NCBI RefSeq assembly: GCF_013782625.1 | Contig: NZ_CP056199.1 | Span: 2,126,588 to 2,190,587, forward strand | Length of the DNA: 64,000 nucleotides | From: Enterobacter sp. RHBSTW-00994 | GTDB taxonomy: Bacteria; Pseudomonadota; Gammaproteobacteria; Enterobacterales; Enterobacteriaceae | Direction: 5' to 3' | Shown: positions 62,935 to 64,000 of the stretch, piece by piece | How positions within the stretch are numbered: position 1 is the first letter of the stretch | Layout: each line of letters opens with the position of its first letter | Made by a program: the position numbers and the translations under genes | Notes under the pieces: generated by a model | What the model was told of the DNA's origin: nothing | The model's database searches: none | What the model saw: only the letters and a program-made list of their open reading frames with translations

Positions 62935-63864
62935 GTGAACCCGGAACAACGCTTTGAGCAATGCATAGCACAAGAGACGGCCATTGAGCCGCAGGACTGG
63001 ATGCCTGACGCCTACCGCAAAACGCTGATTCGCCAGATTGGTCAGCATGCGCATTCGGAAATCGTCGGCATGCTCCCGGAAGGGAACTGGATCACGCGCG
63101 CACCGTCCTTGCGCCGCAAGGCCATTTTGCTGGCAAAAGTTCAGGATGAAGCCGGACACGGTTTGTATCTCTACAGTGCCGCAGAAACCCTGGGCTGTGC
63201 CCGCGAAGACATCTACCAAAAGATGCTCGATGGCAAGATGAAATACTCCTCCATCTTTAATTATCCGACGCTGAGCTGGGCCGATATCGGTGTGATTGGC
63301 TGGCTGGTGGACGGCGCGGCGATCGTCAACCAGGTTGCGCTGTGCCGTACCTCATACGGCCCTTATGCCCGCGCTATGGTGAAAATCTGTAAAGAAGAGA
63401 GTTTTCACCAGCGTCAGGGGTTTGAAGCCTGTATGGCGCTTGCGCAGGGCTGCGAATCTCAACGCCAGATGTTGCAGGATGCCATCAACCGCTTCTGGTG
63501 GCCGGCACTGATGATGTTCGGCCCGAACGATGACAACTCGCCGAACAGCGCCCGCAGCCTGGCCTGGAAAATCAAACGCTTTGGTAATGATGAACTGCGC
63601 CAGCGCTTCGTGGACAACACCGTCCCGCAGGTTGAGATGCTGGGCATGACTGTCCCGGATGCCGATCTGCATTTCGATGAACAGAGTGGGCATTATCGCT
63701 TCGGCGAAATTGACTGGCGTGAATTTGACGACGTGATCAACGGGCGAGGCATCTGTAATCACGAGCGCCTGGCCGCAAAACGAAAAGCCTGGGAAGACGG
63801 GGCGTGGGTGCGTGAAGCTGCACTGGCGCACGCAGAAAAACAACATGCCCGCAACGTGGCTTAA
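62935..63864 (+). CDS. paaA: Phenylacetyl-CoA 1,2-epoxidase catalytic subunit PaaA
   Basis: A 309-residue di-iron monooxygenase subunit that epoxidises the ring of phenylacetyl-CoA as part of the PaaABC(D)E complex. Ferritin-like fold with carboxylate-bridge ligands in [11 protein letters not shown] (E-x-x-H) and [12 protein letters not shown] (E-x-x-H). GTG at 62935, preceded by AAAGGTG, gives the same length and N-terminus as E. coli PaaA (NPEQRFEQ); a longer open frame running through the operator is not used. paaB begins 11 bases later. Confidence 0.95.
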   Translation: MNPEQRFEQCIAQETAIEPQDWMPDAYRKTLIRQIGQHAHSEIVGMLPEGNWITRAPSLRRKAILLAKVQDEAGHGLYLYSAAETLGCAREDIYQKMLDGKMKYSSIFNYPTLSWADIGVIGWLVDGAAIVNQVALCRTSYGPYARAMVKICKEESFHQRQGFEACMALAQGCESQRQMLQDAINRFWWPALMMFGPNDDNSPNSARSLAWKIKRFGNDELRQRFVDNTVPQVEMLGMTVPDADLHFDEQSGHYRFGEIDWREFDDVINGRGICNHERLAAKRKAWEDGAWVREAALAHAEKQHARNVA

Positions 63865-63875
63865 GGGGAAGCAAG

Positions 63876-64000
63876 ATGAGCAATGTCTACTGGCCGTTAT
63901 ATGAAGTTTTCGTCCGATCCCGACAGGGTCTGTCTCATCGTCATGTGGGCAGTCTGCATGCCGCAGACGATCGCATGGCGCTGGAAAATGCGCGCGATGC
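63876..64000 (+). CDS. paaB: Phenylacetyl-CoA epoxidase subunit PaaB (5' part, truncated by window end)
   Basis: The first 41 residues (MSNVYWPLYEVFVRSRQGLSH...LHAADDRMALENARDA) match the start of E. coli PaaB, a small subunit that bridges PaaAC dimers. GGGG-AAGC precedes the ATG. The gene runs off the right edge of the window. Confidence 0.9.
   Translation, partial: MSNVYWPLYEVFVRSRQGLSHRHVGSLHAADDRMALENARD

Noticed and set aside
1..64000. rRNA, tRNA genes or replication origin
   Set aside because: No tRNA cloverleaf, rRNA segment or DnaA-box cluster was recognised by reading; a tRNAscan/Rfam run would be needed to exclude weak cases.

Overview
The window is chromosomal DNA from a member of the Enterobacteriaceae. 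Nearly every gene has a recognisable Escherichia/Salmonella counterpart, and gene order follows the E. coli terminus region in long blocks: mdtJI-ydgD-ydgU-asr, ynfM-ynfL-mlc-bioD2-clcB, dmsD-ynfE-ynfD, ynfC-speG-ynfB-ynfA-rspAB, ydfJ-ydfI-ydfZ-rspR-ydfG-dcp, and ldhA-ydbH-ynbE-ydbL-feaR-feaB-tynA-paaZ-paaAB. The genus cannot be fixed from sequence alone. The osmVWXY operon next to clcB (Salmonella-like) and the accessory genes point to the Enterobacter/Lelliottia/Leclercia/Kluyvera side rather than to E. coli itself.

Layout: 0-17.5 kb is mostly core housekeeping and stress genes (spermidine exporter, acid-shock protein with a 57-bp tandem repeat, M32 carboxypeptidase, the glucose regulator Mlc, a chloride channel, an osmoprotectant ABC transporter). 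A GGDEF-EAL protein, a small DsbC-like protein and a carboxypeptidase are additions to the E. coli order. 17.7-27.9 kb is the most interesting accessory block: an ABC transporter, two DUF1989 proteins, a biotin-dependent 'urea' carboxylase and allophanate hydrolase. It is preceded by an NtrC-type operator, a near-consensus sigma-54 promoter and a class I guanidine (ykkC) riboswitch. A second riboswitch of a different class, guanidine-II (mini-ykkC, twin ACGA-loop hairpins), sits in the 158-bp gap just before the carboxylase. Together these indicate a nitrogen-limitation-controlled guanidine assimilation operon: uptake, carboxylation of guanidine, deimination of carboxyguanidine to allophanate, then hydrolysis to ammonia and CO2.

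28-46 kb returns to core genes, with local differences. The YnfE oxidoreductase lies directly beside its chaperone gene dmsD, with ynfF, ynfG and ynfH absent. An unrecognised coiled-coil membrane protein separates ynfD from ynfC. The rspA-rspB-ydfJ-ydfI sugar-acid cluster is uninterrupted, whereas in E. coli K-12 the Qin prophage splits ydfJ. An internally deleted IS4-family element (about 635 bp, 12-bp target duplication) has inserted into the palindrome that served as terminator between the convergent dcp and ldhA genes; relative to E. coli this interval is also a synteny junction.

46.4-64 kb carries ldhA, the ydbH-ynbE-ydbL envelope-lipid operon, and the aromatic-amine/phenylacetate pathway: FeaR activator, TynA amine oxidase, FeaB aldehyde dehydrogenase, then PaaZ and PaaAB of the phenylacetyl-CoA route. 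A diguanylate cyclase and an alkyl sulfatase have been added between feaB and tynA. Tandem FeaR-type boxes with 21-bp spacing precede both feaB and tynA, and the paaZ/paaA divergent region carries PaaX-like and CRP-like sites. The window ends inside paaB. No rRNA, tRNA, CRISPR array or prophage was seen.
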